A DNA stretch of 7,221 nucleotides from NCBI GenBank assembly GCA_947505995.1, contig CANNNB010000117.1, positions 1-7,221 on the forward strand, written 5' to 3'. Within the stretch, counting starts at the first letter, position 1. Each line of letters opens with the position of its first letter. This DNA is from Comamonadaceae bacterium. Its GTDB lineage: Bacteria; Pseudomonadota; Gammaproteobacteria; Burkholderiales; Burkholderiaceae. The notes below the pieces were generated by a model. It had not been told where the DNA came from. It did no database searches and saw only the letters and a program-made list of their open reading frames with translations. This document shows, one piece after another, positions 1 through 7,221 of this stretch. Position numbers and translations under genes: made by a program.

Positions 1-16
1 CTTTGGAGATTTCCAT
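1..16 (-). CDS. ilvB: Acetolactate synthase large subunit, first five codons only (partial)
   Basis: Only the start is inside the window: the minus strand reads ATG GAA ATC TCC AAA G, giving MEISK. From memory, the catalytic subunit of biosynthetic acetolactate synthase (first common step of valine, leucine and isoleucine synthesis, thiamine-diphosphate dependent) begins with this sequence in Comamonadaceae, and the same sigma-factor gene lies divergently next to it there. An AAAGG ribosome binding site at 23-27 sits six bases before the ATG, and a strong promoter at 177-205 points at it. Five residues cannot prove identity, so the call leans on start sequence and context. The symbol ilvI is also used for this gene. 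Confidence 0.6.
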
Positions 17-37
17 ATTCAACCTTTGTGAATTTCT

Positions 38-121
38 CTAACGAAAAACCTTGGGTGCTCTTTTGCGGGACTCTTGTGAAGTCGCATCAGAACTTAAGAC
101 CAACAACATAGACCTGTGCAT
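38..121 (-). CDS. Possible branched-chain amino acid leader peptide ORF (27 codons)
   Basis: In the leader of the putative acetolactate synthase gene, an ATG at 121 opens a 27-codon frame that ends at TAG (38-40). It begins MHRSMLLVLSSDAT and ends KRAPKVFR. Codons 6-9 are TTG TTG GTC TTA, that is Leu-Leu-Val-Leu, four branched-chain residues in a row, as expected of a peptide that senses the pathway's own products. The stop lies 11 bases before the ribosome binding site at 23-27, so a ribosome terminating or stalled there would cover it. The ORF is in frame with the downstream ATG. The ribosome binding site of the ORF itself is weak, the second ATG (109) is an alternative start, and I see no canonical attenuator hairpin with a U-run. 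Function is inferred from position and composition. Confidence 0.45.
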   Translation of the reverse strand: MHRSMLLVLSSDATSQESRKRAPKVFR

Positions 122-135
122 GTGAGCACTTTGGC

Positions 136-149
136 CGGATGATGATCCG
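136..149. repeat. Inverted repeat in the ilv leader (CGGAT-4-ATCCG)
   Basis: CGGAT at 136-140 and ATCCG at 145-149 form a perfect 5-base inverted repeat around a 4-base spacer. It lies just after the predicted leftward transcription start (about 168-170) and before the leader ORF. It could be a small 5' hairpin in the RNA or a protein-binding site. A stem of this size can arise by chance. Confidence 0.35.
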
Positions 150-176
150 TTTGCGTTTTTTCAATTGCAACCCAGC

Positions 177-205
177 ATTATAGAGGCCAGAATGCCATAA
201 TCCAA
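177..205 (-). promoter_or_regulatory. Sigma70 promoter for the acetolactate synthase operon
   Basis: On the minus strand a perfect -10 TATAAT (177-182) is preceded by TTGGAT (200-205) at a 17-base spacing. The -35 matches the consensus at its first three positions. The predicted start is near 168-170, giving a leader of about 150 bases before the ATG at 16, long enough to hold the hairpin and leader ORF described separately. The -35 overlaps the candidate rightward -10 at 196-201, so the two divergent promoters would compete for polymerase. Confidence 0.65.
196..201 (+). promoter_or_regulatory. Candidate -10 element for the sigma-factor operon
   Basis: CATAAT matches the sigma70 -10 consensus at five of six positions and would start transcription near 208, about 34 bases before the TTG start at 242. 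There is no convincing -35 at 16-18 bases upstream, and I found no ECF-type GAAC/CGTC pair in the rightward direction. It may be activator dependent, or the real promoter may be recognised by the operon's own sigma factor. Confidence 0.25.
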
Positions 206-241
206 ACGCACAAAATTGAGTGCCATATTTGGTTCCTTACT

Positions 242-808
242 TTGGCCACAGAACAAGAACTCTCAGACTTCCTTAAAAACACGGAAAAGCGTGCCTTCAA
301 GCGCACGCTTTATCACGTGCGCAATGAGGAGTCTGCATTGGACATCGTGCAAGACAGCATGATCAAGCTGGCCACCCACTACGGCGACAAGCCAGAAGCT
401 GAGTTGCCTTTGCTGTTTCAGCGTATTTTGTCCAACACCACTCTCGATTGGTTCAGAAGACAAAAGACCCGCAACGCCCTTTTCTCCAACATGAGTGACT
501 TTGGCACCGATGCCCAAGGCGAAGATTTGGACTTTTTAGAAAACTTGGGCGGCCTGAGTGAGCCCGGTTTAGGCGAAAGTGCCGAAGACCAAACACAAAG
601 AAAACAGATTTTTCACCAAATTGAGGCGGAAATCCAAGAATTGCCGCCTCGTCAACGCGAAGCCTTCCTGCTGCGTTATTGGGAGGAGATGAACCTTTCC
701 GAGACGGCAGTTGCTATGGGCTGCACCGAAGGCAGTGTCAAAACTCACTGTTCTCGGGCTGTTCAAGCGCTGAGCAAAGCTCTTCGCGCCAAAGGATTTA
801 ACACATGA
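242..808 (+). CDS. ECF-like RNA polymerase sigma factor
   Basis: This 188-residue protein has the two-domain form of a small alternative sigma factor. Region 2 spans about residues 15-76, with DIVQDSMIKL at 34-43 and a promoter-melting stretch ending in DWFRRQKTR. An unusually long acidic linker runs from about 80 to 118. Region 4 spans about 122-184, with the helix-turn-helix LSETAVAMGCTEGSVKTHC at 152-170 that would contact the -35 box. Translation starts at TTG: no in-frame ATG exists upstream, the MATEQELSDFLKNTEKRAFKR start resembles relatives, and the ribosome binding site is poor. Its stop overlaps the DUF3619 start as ATGA, so the two are probably translationally coupled. It does not resemble RpoE, FecI or RpoH closely enough to name. 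The regulon is unknown; the membrane and secreted proteins downstream suggest an envelope signal (inference). Confidence 0.85.
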   Translation: MATEQELSDFLKNTEKRAFKRTLYHVRNEESALDIVQDSMIKLATHYGDKPEAELPLLFQRILSNTTLDWFRRQKTRNALFSNMSDFGTDAQGEDLDFLENLGGLSEPGLGESAEDQTQRKQIFHQIEAEIQELPPRQREAFLLRYWEEMNLSETAVAMGCTEGSVKTHCSRAVQALSKALRAKGFNT

Positions 809-1248
809 AAATGCTCGACAACTCTAACATGACCCGCATTGACCTATTGGGTCGGGCTATTGCGCGCCGCTTTAATGACGGTGCAACTGACCTCCCTCAC
901 GACATCACCGAGCGCTTGCGAGTGGCCCGAATGCAGGCCATTGCACAGCGTAAAGCAGAGCCCATTCGCATTGTTATGGCCCAATTAGCCACTGCCGGCG
1001 GCCCTGGATTGGGCAATTCCGACGAAGGCTTGAACCTCTGGAGTCGCCTAGCATCCGCCCTGCCCTTCGTTGTTTTGCTGTTCGGCTTGGCCACCATCCA
1101 TGTTTTCCAAAACGAGCACCGCGCCAATGAAATAGCCCAGCTAGATGCTGAACTTCTCATTGACGACCTGCCCCCAGCGGCCTATACCGATCCCGGTTTC
1201 TTGGTCTTTTTGAAGTCCAACCCGCTCGATTCAAAGGCGCCCGATTGA
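805..1248 (+). CDS. DUF3619 single-pass membrane protein, candidate anti-sigma factor
   Basis: The protein has 147 residues: a basic, probably cytoplasmic N-terminal part of about 80, one hydrophobic helix at about 82-101 (LASALPFVVLLFGLATIHVF), and a short acidic C-terminal tail. The tail carries DLPPAAYTDPGFLVFLK (121-137), the recognisable DUF3619 signature. Shape and position directly after a sigma gene match a membrane anti-sigma factor whose cytoplasmic part holds the sigma factor. That role is inferred: I see no zinc-binding HxxxCxxC motif and no classic anti-sigma domain. A good AAAGGA site at 791-796, eight bases before the ATG, supports the start. The start overlaps the sigma stop, and the stop overlaps the next start (TTGA), indicating coupled production. 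Confidence 0.8.
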   Translation: MKMLDNSNMTRIDLLGRAIARRFNDGATDLPHDITERLRVARMQAIAQRKAEPIRIVMAQLATAGGPGLGNSDEGLNLWSRLASALPFVVLLFGLATIHVFQNEHRANEIAQLDAELLIDDLPPAAYTDPGFLVFLKSNPLDSKAPD

Positions 1249-1874
1249 TCCATCTGCGTTTCATGGCCGGCTGTCTTGCTGTCGTTTTAAGTACGGCAAC
1301 AACAGGCTCGTTCGCGCAAGCCAAGCAGGCTAACGCCATCAATCCAACAGCTGGGTCCTCGGCAGCCTCCGCCTCTCCTTCAAACTCATCTTGGCAAAGT
1401 TTGAAGGGCTCGCAACAAAAAGCCCTCGCCCCTTTAGCTCTCTACTGGACACAACTCAGCCCGGCTCAAAAAAACAAATGGTTGGCCATGTCCAACAATT
1501 TTGACAACTTATCGCCCAAGGAACAGGCCACCCTGCACGGACGAATGGCAAATTGGGCATCGCTTAGTCCTCAGCAAAGAGCACAAGCCAGACTCAACTT
1601 CAATGAAACCAAAACCCTAGACAATGACGCTAAAAAATCGCATTGGGAGGCCTATCAAGCCTTAAGCCCCGAAGACAAGAAAAAGCTTGCAGCCCAGCAA
1701 AGCACTGGCATTCAAGGCGCAGCCACAGCATCTCAGGCTGCTTCTCCCCGCAAGGTCATTCCTTTGCCCGGCAAGTCCGCGCCCGCAGAACCTGTCAACA
1801 AATCAAGCACTGTCATTGTGATTGACAAGAAAACCTTGCTGCCTAGCGTTGTGACCGTCCCTGAAGGTACCTGA
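1245..1874 (+). CDS. Secreted DUF3106 protein with LSPxQ-like repeats
   Basis: The 209-residue product starts with a signal peptide (hydrophobic at about 7-20, likely cut after FAQA at residue 26), so it should be periplasmic. A low-complexity Ala/Ser/Pro stretch follows (about 31-49). The helical DUF3106 core (about 50-150) repeats a W...LSP pattern: LSPAQ at 71, LSPKE at 89, LSPQQ at 107 and LSPED at 140, the first three spaced exactly 18 residues apart. These recall the LTxxQ motifs of the CpxP/Spy/CnrX periplasmic family, but homology is not shown. A second Ala/Pro-rich linker and a beta-like tail (STVIVIDKKTLLPSVVTV) finish it. I chose TTG at 1245 because an AAAGG site lies seven bases upstream and Arg5 supplies the positive charge a signal peptide needs; starting at ATG 1263 would remove that charge. 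The TTG overlaps the preceding stop. Confidence 0.78.
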   Translation: MIHLRFMAGCLAVVLSTATTGSFAQAKQANAINPTAGSSAASASPSNSSWQSLKGSQQKALAPLALYWTQLSPAQKNKWLAMSNNFDNLSPKEQATLHGRMANWASLSPQQRAQARLNFNETKTLDNDAKKSHWEAYQALSPEDKKKLAAQQSTGIQGAATASQAASPRKVIPLPGKSAPAEPVNKSSTVIVIDKKTLLPSVVTVPEGT

Positions 1875-1875
1875 G

Positions 1876-2418
1876 TTGAGCCAAGCACCCATGCTGCCTG
1901 AGGGGCCGGCAAATCCAAGCTCTGAAACACCCCCCACTTGGAACACGCCCTCATTGGCACGCCGAATGGCTTGCTGGTTCTACGAGGGCATGTTGTTGTT
2001 TGGCGTCGTGTTCATTGCTGGCTATTTGTTTGGCACGCTTAGCCAAACCAAGCATGCCCTAGACAATCGCCACGGACTCCAAGCCTTCTTGTTCCTTGTC
2101 TTTGCCATTTATTTCACTTGGTTTTGGCACAAGGGTCAAACACTGGCCATGAAAACATGGCACATCCGGGTTGTAGATGCTTCAGGCCAAGCGCTCACTC
2201 AGCCCAGAGCCTTGCTGCGGTACTTTTTCTGCTGGGTCTGGTTCTTACCGCCCATACTGGTTGCAATTCCGTTCCAACTGCCTGCGCCAGCAATTGGATT
2301 GATGCTTGTTTGCTGGGTCATTGTTTGGGCTTTATCAAGTCGATTCCAATTGCATGGACAATATTGGCATGACGTCTGGTCCGGCACTCGGCTGGTCGAT
2401 GTTCAAAAGAAACCCTGA
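1876..2418 (+). CDS. RDD-family inner-membrane protein
   Basis: This 180-residue protein has four probable membrane helices at about 36-56, 68-84, 113-132 and 135-153. RDD-family marks are PSLARRM before helix 1, GQTLAMKTWHIRVVDASG (87-104) between helices 2 and 3, and WHDVWSGTRLVDV near the C-terminus. In helix 1 the usual acidic residue appears as Glu (YEG). RDD proteins are mostly uncharacterised; some have been linked to transport or ion homeostasis, so no substrate is proposed. The TTG start is supported by GAAGG at 1863-1867, eight bases upstream. ATG 1891 lacks such a site. The gene begins one base after the DUF3106 stop and is probably in the same operon, so it may act with the secreted or membrane proteins before it (inference). 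Confidence 0.82.
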   Translation: MSQAPMLPEGPANPSSETPPTWNTPSLARRMACWFYEGMLLFGVVFIAGYLFGTLSQTKHALDNRHGLQAFLFLVFAIYFTWFWHKGQTLAMKTWHIRVVDASGQALTQPRALLRYFFCWVWFLPPILVAIPFQLPAPAIGLMLVCWVIVWALSSRFQLHGQYWHDVWSGTRLVDVQKKP

Positions 2419-2440
2419 AATTCATCGCCATTCCAGCTTC

Positions 2441-2830
2441 ATGACCCCTGACCATGTGAATCCCCAAAAGGCTAGACGAGGCCTGTCGCGCATTTTACAT
2501 GCTGGTGGCTATTCCATTGCTGGACTCAAAGCTGGGTGGGGCGAAACCGCATTTCGCCAAGAAGCCTTGCTCGCCATCTTTCTCATTCCTGCCGCTTTTT
2601 GGCTAGGTCAGACTTGGGTTGAAGTTTCCTTGTTGTGTGGCTCTGTTATTTTTGTCATGGTGGTCGAGCTGTTAAATACCGGCATTGAAACGGCCATCGA
2701 CAGAATTGGCACTGAATGGCATGCGCTGTCCAAGCGTGCCAAGGACATGGGCAGTGCTGCTGTGCTGCTCAGCCTTTTTCTATGCTTAGGTGTTTGGTCT
2801 GCCGCCATTTGGAAATACATCCATGGCTGA
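2441..2830 (+). CDS. dgkA: Diacylglycerol kinase (prokaryotic type)
   Basis: DgkA is a small trimeric inner-membrane enzyme that phosphorylates diacylglycerol with ATP to phosphatidic acid, returning lipid by-products to phospholipid synthesis. The 129-residue product has the amphipathic N-terminal region, FRQEA (38-42), three membrane helices, and the active-site signature VVELLNTGIETAIDRIGTEWH (74-94) followed by RAKDMGSAAV. Glu76, Asn79, Glu83 and Asp87 line up with E. coli Glu69, Asn72, Glu76 (catalytic) and Asp80. I prefer ATG 2441, which gives the normal family length, although its ribosome binding site is weak. ATG 2399 would add 14 residues and overlap the RDD gene. The RDD stop lies 22 bases upstream. 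Its last eight bases overlap the next gene. Confidence 0.93.
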   Translation: MTPDHVNPQKARRGLSRILHAGGYSIAGLKAGWGETAFRQEALLAIFLIPAAFWLGQTWVEVSLLCGSVIFVMVVELLNTGIETAIDRIGTEWHALSKRAKDMGSAAVLLSLFLCLGVWSAAIWKYIHG

Positions 2831-3410
2831 TCCTCTTTTTTCAATTTGTGTTTACTGCGGCTCCAAGCCTGGTAACGAACCCGCCTTTGCTGAATCTACC
2901 GAACAAGTGGGTCAATGGATTGCACAACACGGCGGGCAGCTTGTGTACGGTGGTGGCAGAAATGGGTTGATGGGCATCGTTGCCGATGCAACCCTTGCTG
3001 CAGGTGGTCGCGTGGTTGGCGTTATACCGCGCGCGCTGGTTGAAAATGAATGGGCTCACACGGGCTGCACCGAACTGCATGTGGTGGAAACCATGCACGA
3101 TCGCAAAAGAATGATGGCAGAACGCGCCGATGCATTCATTGCATTGCCAGGCGGGATTGGCACCTTCGAAGAATTTTATGAGGTTTGGACTTGGCGTCAG
3201 TTGGGCTACCACAACAAGCCCATTGGCCTGCTCAACCTTAATGGCTTCTACGACCCTATGTTGACTTTTTTAAACAGCGTGGTGCAACATCAATTCATGG
3301 GCTCATGGCAAATGGATTTAATCCAAACAGACAGCGATGCTCAAAAGTTGTTACCCAATTTGATACAAGCTGCAGGCATGCCAACGCCCTTCTTGAGCCA
3401 GTCGATTTAA
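2823..3410 (+). CDS. LOG-family (TIGR00730) nucleotide 5'-monophosphate phosphoribohydrolase
   Basis: LOG proteins cleave the base-ribose bond of nucleoside 5'-monophosphates, releasing free base and ribose 5-phosphate. Cytokinin nucleotides are the substrates in plants and some bacteria, and purine monophosphates in others. The 195-residue protein has the Rossmann-like fold markers YGGGRNGLMG (42-51), MHDRKRMM (91-98) and the family hallmark PGGIGTFEE (109-117), followed by WTWRQLG. It is a typical short LOG without extra domains. ATG 2823 is chosen over the upstream in-frame codon at 2790 because TTGGAAA at 2809-2815 is well placed and the family starts next to FSICVYCGS. The start overlaps the dgkA stop by eight bases. 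The physiological substrate here is unknown, and older lysine-decarboxylase labels for this family are wrong. Confidence 0.9.
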   Translation: MADPLFSICVYCGSKPGNEPAFAESTEQVGQWIAQHGGQLVYGGGRNGLMGIVADATLAAGGRVVGVIPRALVENEWAHTGCTELHVVETMHDRKRMMAERADAFIALPGGIGTFEEFYEVWTWRQLGYHNKPIGLLNLNGFYDPMLTFLNSVVQHQFMGSWQMDLIQTDSDAQKLLPNLIQAAGMPTPFLSQSI

Positions 3411-3421
3411 ACCCTCCGCAC

Positions 3422-5457
<2,036 letters not shown>

Positions 5458-5461
5458 ACAG

Positions 5462-6631
5462 GTGAAGGAATTCAATTCCAACAATTATGTCATTGAGGTG
5501 CAGGGTTCGATGCGCGATGTTTCGGCGCAGGCTTGGGATACCTTGCTAGATTTACAAACCGAGCCCACCCCCTTCATGCGCCACGCCTACCTAAGCGCCA
5601 TGGAGGAAAGCGGCTCCGCCTCTGCGCAATCGGGTTGGAAATTGCAGCTTGTCACACTTCGACATGCCTTGCCGCCGCAGGCAGGCCAATTGGCTGGCGC
5701 AGCTGTGTTGTACATCAAGCCCCATTCTTATGGGGAATATGTGTTCGATTGGGCCTGGGCGGATGCCTACCAGAGGCATGGTTTGAACTACTACCCCAAA
5801 GCTGTCAGTGCCGTGCCGTTCACGCCTGTTCCTGGCTCCCGCCTGTTGGCCGACTCAAGCCAAAGCCAATTGGCCCTTTTGTCGGCTTTGGTTGAACTGG
5901 CCCAGAAAGAAGATTGGTCCTCTTTGCACTTGTTGTTTTTATCGAACAATGACCTACAAATGACCGAAGGAGCTGGCTGGCTGAGCCGGCACACCGTTCA
6001 ATTTCATTGGCACAACGCACCGTACTCAGACTTTGAACAATTTTTGACAGCCTTGAACCAGGAAAAACGAAAAAAAATTAAACAAGAACGGCGAAAAGTG
6101 GCTGAAGCTGGGGTTGTTTTCAAAGCCTACGAAGGTGCTCAGATTCAAAGCGCAGATTGGGATTTCTTTTACCAATGCTATGCCCAAACGTATTTCGAGC
6201 ATGGCAACGCACCTTACTTAAATCGTGATTTTTTCCAGCGCATGCAAGACACCATGCCCGACAACTGGGTGCTTTTCATTGCAGAAAAAAATGGCCAGCG
6301 CATGGCTTGCAGTTTGATTGGCCTGGGCAACAACGTTGCCTATGGCCGATATTGGGGAGCCTTAGAGCGCGTCGATTGTTTGCACTTTGAGGCCTGCTAC
6401 TACCAACCCATTGCGTGGTGCATCGCCAAAGGTGTAGAGCGGTTTGAAGGCGGTGCGCAAGGCGAGCACAAAATGGCGCGGGCACTGCTGCCGGTCAAAG
6501 CCAATAGTGCGCATTGGCTAGCCCACCCTGGCTTTGCCGATGCGGTAGAAAAATATTTGGAAAATGAAGGCCACGGCGTGTCAGCCTATTTGGAAAACTT
6601 GGAAGGCCGATCTCCCCTCAAAGCGAAGTGA
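5462..6631 (+). CDS. COG3146 / FemAB-like GNAT-fold acyltransferase, substrate unknown
   Basis: The 389-residue protein matches the DUF482/COG3146 group, annotated as peptidoglycan biosynthesis/recognition or GNAT-family acetyltransferase. Recognisable stretches are PTPFMRHAYLSAME (36-49), YGEYVFDWAWADAYQRHGL (90-108), the basic helix EKRKKIKQERRKVAEAG (201-217), YGRYWGALE (294-302) and FEGGAQGEHKMARAL (328-342). The pattern suggests two fused acyltransferase-type domains as in FemAB enzymes. No signal peptide or membrane helix is seen, so it is probably cytoplasmic. No reaction has been assigned to this group to my knowledge. GTG 5462 is preferred because of its ribosome binding site and because YVIEVQGSM before the conserved AWDTLL helix looks like native N-terminal strand; ATG 5510 is the alternative. 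The nadE start lies four bases away on the other strand. Confidence 0.85.
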   Translation: MKEFNSNNYVIEVQGSMRDVSAQAWDTLLDLQTEPTPFMRHAYLSAMEESGSASAQSGWKLQLVTLRHALPPQAGQLAGAAVLYIKPHSYGEYVFDWAWADAYQRHGLNYYPKAVSAVPFTPVPGSRLLADSSQSQLALLSALVELAQKEDWSSLHLLFLSNNDLQMTEGAGWLSRHTVQFHWHNAPYSDFEQFLTALNQEKRKKIKQERRKVAEAGVVFKAYEGAQIQSADWDFFYQCYAQTYFEHGNAPYLNRDFFQRMQDTMPDNWVLFIAEKNGQRMACSLIGLGNNVAYGRYWGALERVDCLHFEACYYQPIAWCIAKGVERFEGGAQGEHKMARALLPVKANSAHWLAHPGFADAVEKYLENEGHGVSAYLENLEGRSPLKAK

Positions 6632-6640
6632 TCGGCTTTT
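6607..6640 (+). terminator. Weak hairpin over the acyltransferase stop codon
   Basis: CCGATC (6607-6612) pairs with GATCGG (6630-6635) across a 17-base loop and is followed by CTTTT. The right arm overlaps the TGA stop. The loop is long and the T-run short, so this would be at most a weak terminator. Confidence 0.3.
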
Positions 6641-6654
6641 GCAACAAGCTGGAA

Positions 6655-6697
6655 GCCTCTTGGGGAGGCCTAGATTTGTTTAGGCGTTTTCTTTTTG
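6655..6697 (+). terminator. Overlapping hairpins with a T-rich tail after the acyltransferase gene
   Basis: Two mutually exclusive stems lie here. GCCTC (6655-6659) pairs with GAGGC (6665-6669), and GCCTA (6668-6672) pairs with TAGGC (6681-6685). The second is followed by GTTTTCTTTTT, the better rightward terminator. Its right arm and T-tract fall within the last codons of ppa on the opposite strand. The first stem could also act leftward for ppa, but it lacks a good T-run in that direction. Confidence 0.45.
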
Positions 6698-7216
6698 GTA
6701 ATTGGCGATGCCATCCAAGATTTCTTTCTTGGCAGATTCTGGGCCTTCCCAGCCAAGAATTTTGACCCACTTGCCCACTTCCAAATCTTTGTAATGCTCA
6801 AAGAAGTGCGCAATGGTTTTCAAACGCAGCGGGTTTAAGTCTTCAGGCTTTTGCCATTGGGTGTAGATGGACAAAATTTTGTCTGTGGGCACGGCCAAAA
6901 CTTTGCCGTCTTCGCCCGCTTCATCTTCCATTTTTAAAATACCAATGGCGCGGCATGGAACGACAACACCAGGAATTAAGGGCACTGGGGTAATCACCAA
7001 CACGTCTACAGGATCGCCATCACCACTGATGGTTTTGGGGACATAGCCATAGTTGGTGGGGTAATGCATCGAAGTGCTCATGAAGCGATCGACAAAAATG
7101 GCGCCAGTGGCCTTGTCCACTTCGTATTTCACGGGGTCGGCGTTCATCGGGATTTCGATGATGACGTTGAATTCTTCGGGTACTTTGCTACCAGGGGTGA
7201 CGTTGTCTAGGGACAT
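6680..7216 (-). CDS. ppa: Inorganic pyrophosphatase, family I
   Basis: Ppa splits pyrophosphate into two phosphates in the cytoplasm and so drives biosynthetic reactions that release it, including NAD and nucleic acid synthesis. The 178-residue protein is close to the E. coli length. Active-site residues follow E. coli numbering plus one: Glu21, Lys30, Glu32, Arg44, Tyr56, Asp66, Asp68 and Asp71 in the signature DGDPVDVLV, then Asp98, Asp103, Lys105, Tyr142 and Lys143. All are present, so the enzyme should be active and metal dependent. Only five bases before the ATG fall in the window, so its promoter and ribosome binding site cannot be judged. It converges on the acyltransferase gene across 48 bases. 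Confidence 0.96.
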   Translation of the reverse strand: MSLDNVTPGSKVPEEFNVIIEIPMNADPVKYEVDKATGAIFVDRFMSTSMHYPTNYGYVPKTISGDGDPVDVLVITPVPLIPGVVVPCRAIGILKMEDEAGEDGKVLAVPTDKILSIYTQWQKPEDLNPLRLKTIAHFFEHYKDLEVGKWVKILGWEGPESAKKEILDGIANYQKENA

Positions 7217-7221
7217 TTTTC

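Noticed and set aside
151..170. TTGC...GCAA inverted repeat as an operator
   Set aside because: The arms are only four bases, separated by 12 bases, which is not distinguishable from chance.
231..236. GGAACC on the minus strand, similar to an ECF sigma -35
   Set aside because: It points away from the sigma gene and has no matching -10 at the expected 15-17 base spacing.
1263..1274. Lipoprotein-like MAGC at residues 7-10 of the DUF3106 protein
   Set aside because: The cysteine comes before, not after, the hydrophobic stretch, so it cannot be a normal lipobox. A standard cut after FAQA fits better.
2399..2440. Earlier dgkA start at ATG 2399
   Set aside because: It would add 14 residues unlike family N-termini and overlap the RDD gene, with no clear ribosome binding site.
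2841..3212. 123-codon minus-strand open frame inside the LOG gene
   Set aside because: It is a shadow of the LOG coding frame with no recognisable protein features and no ribosome binding site.

Overview
The window looks like a chromosomal segment of a betaproteobacterium, most likely Burkholderiales in or near the family Comamonadaceae. This rests on gene content and order plus recognisable protein ends: an acetolactate synthase start reading MEISK, a DUF3619 protein with a DLPPAAYxDPGF motif, a nadE-glnB pair and a COG3146 acyltransferase. Base composition appears moderate for that group (estimated by eye). There are no RNA genes, mobile elements or CRISPR arrays, and every gene except the one cut at base 1 is complete.

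Left edge (1-241): a divergent control region. Leftward it carries a good sigma70 promoter with a perfect TATAAT, a leader of about 150 nt, a possible 27-codon leader ORF containing Leu-Leu-Val-Leu, and the first five codons of a putative acetolactate synthase large-subunit gene. Rightward it carries a weaker promoter for the first large operon.

Bases 242-3410 hold six tightly packed plus-strand genes: an ECF-like sigma factor, a DUF3619 single-pass membrane protein, a secreted DUF3106 protein with repeated LSPxQ-like motifs, an RDD-family membrane protein, diacylglycerol kinase and a LOG-family nucleotide phosphoribohydrolase. Several neighbours overlap by 4-8 bases. The first three genes have the layout of a sigma / membrane anti-sigma / periplasmic sensor module resembling CnrH-CnrY-CnrX. 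That function is an inference from architecture.

Bases 3422-5457 hold a minus-strand pair in which nadE (glutamine-dependent NAD synthetase) precedes glnB (P-II nitrogen regulator) by 23 bases. This joins a nitrogen/carbon sensor to an enzyme that spends glutamine to make NAD.

Bases 5462-6631 encode a COG3146/FemAB-like acyltransferase of unknown substrate. Its start codon is only four bases from that of the divergent nadE. The window ends with a convergent, complete family I inorganic pyrophosphatase (ppa, minus strand), separated by 48 bases rich in small hairpins.

The most novel-looking items are the sigma/DUF3619/DUF3106/RDD envelope-signalling module and the leader ORF before the acetolactate synthase gene.
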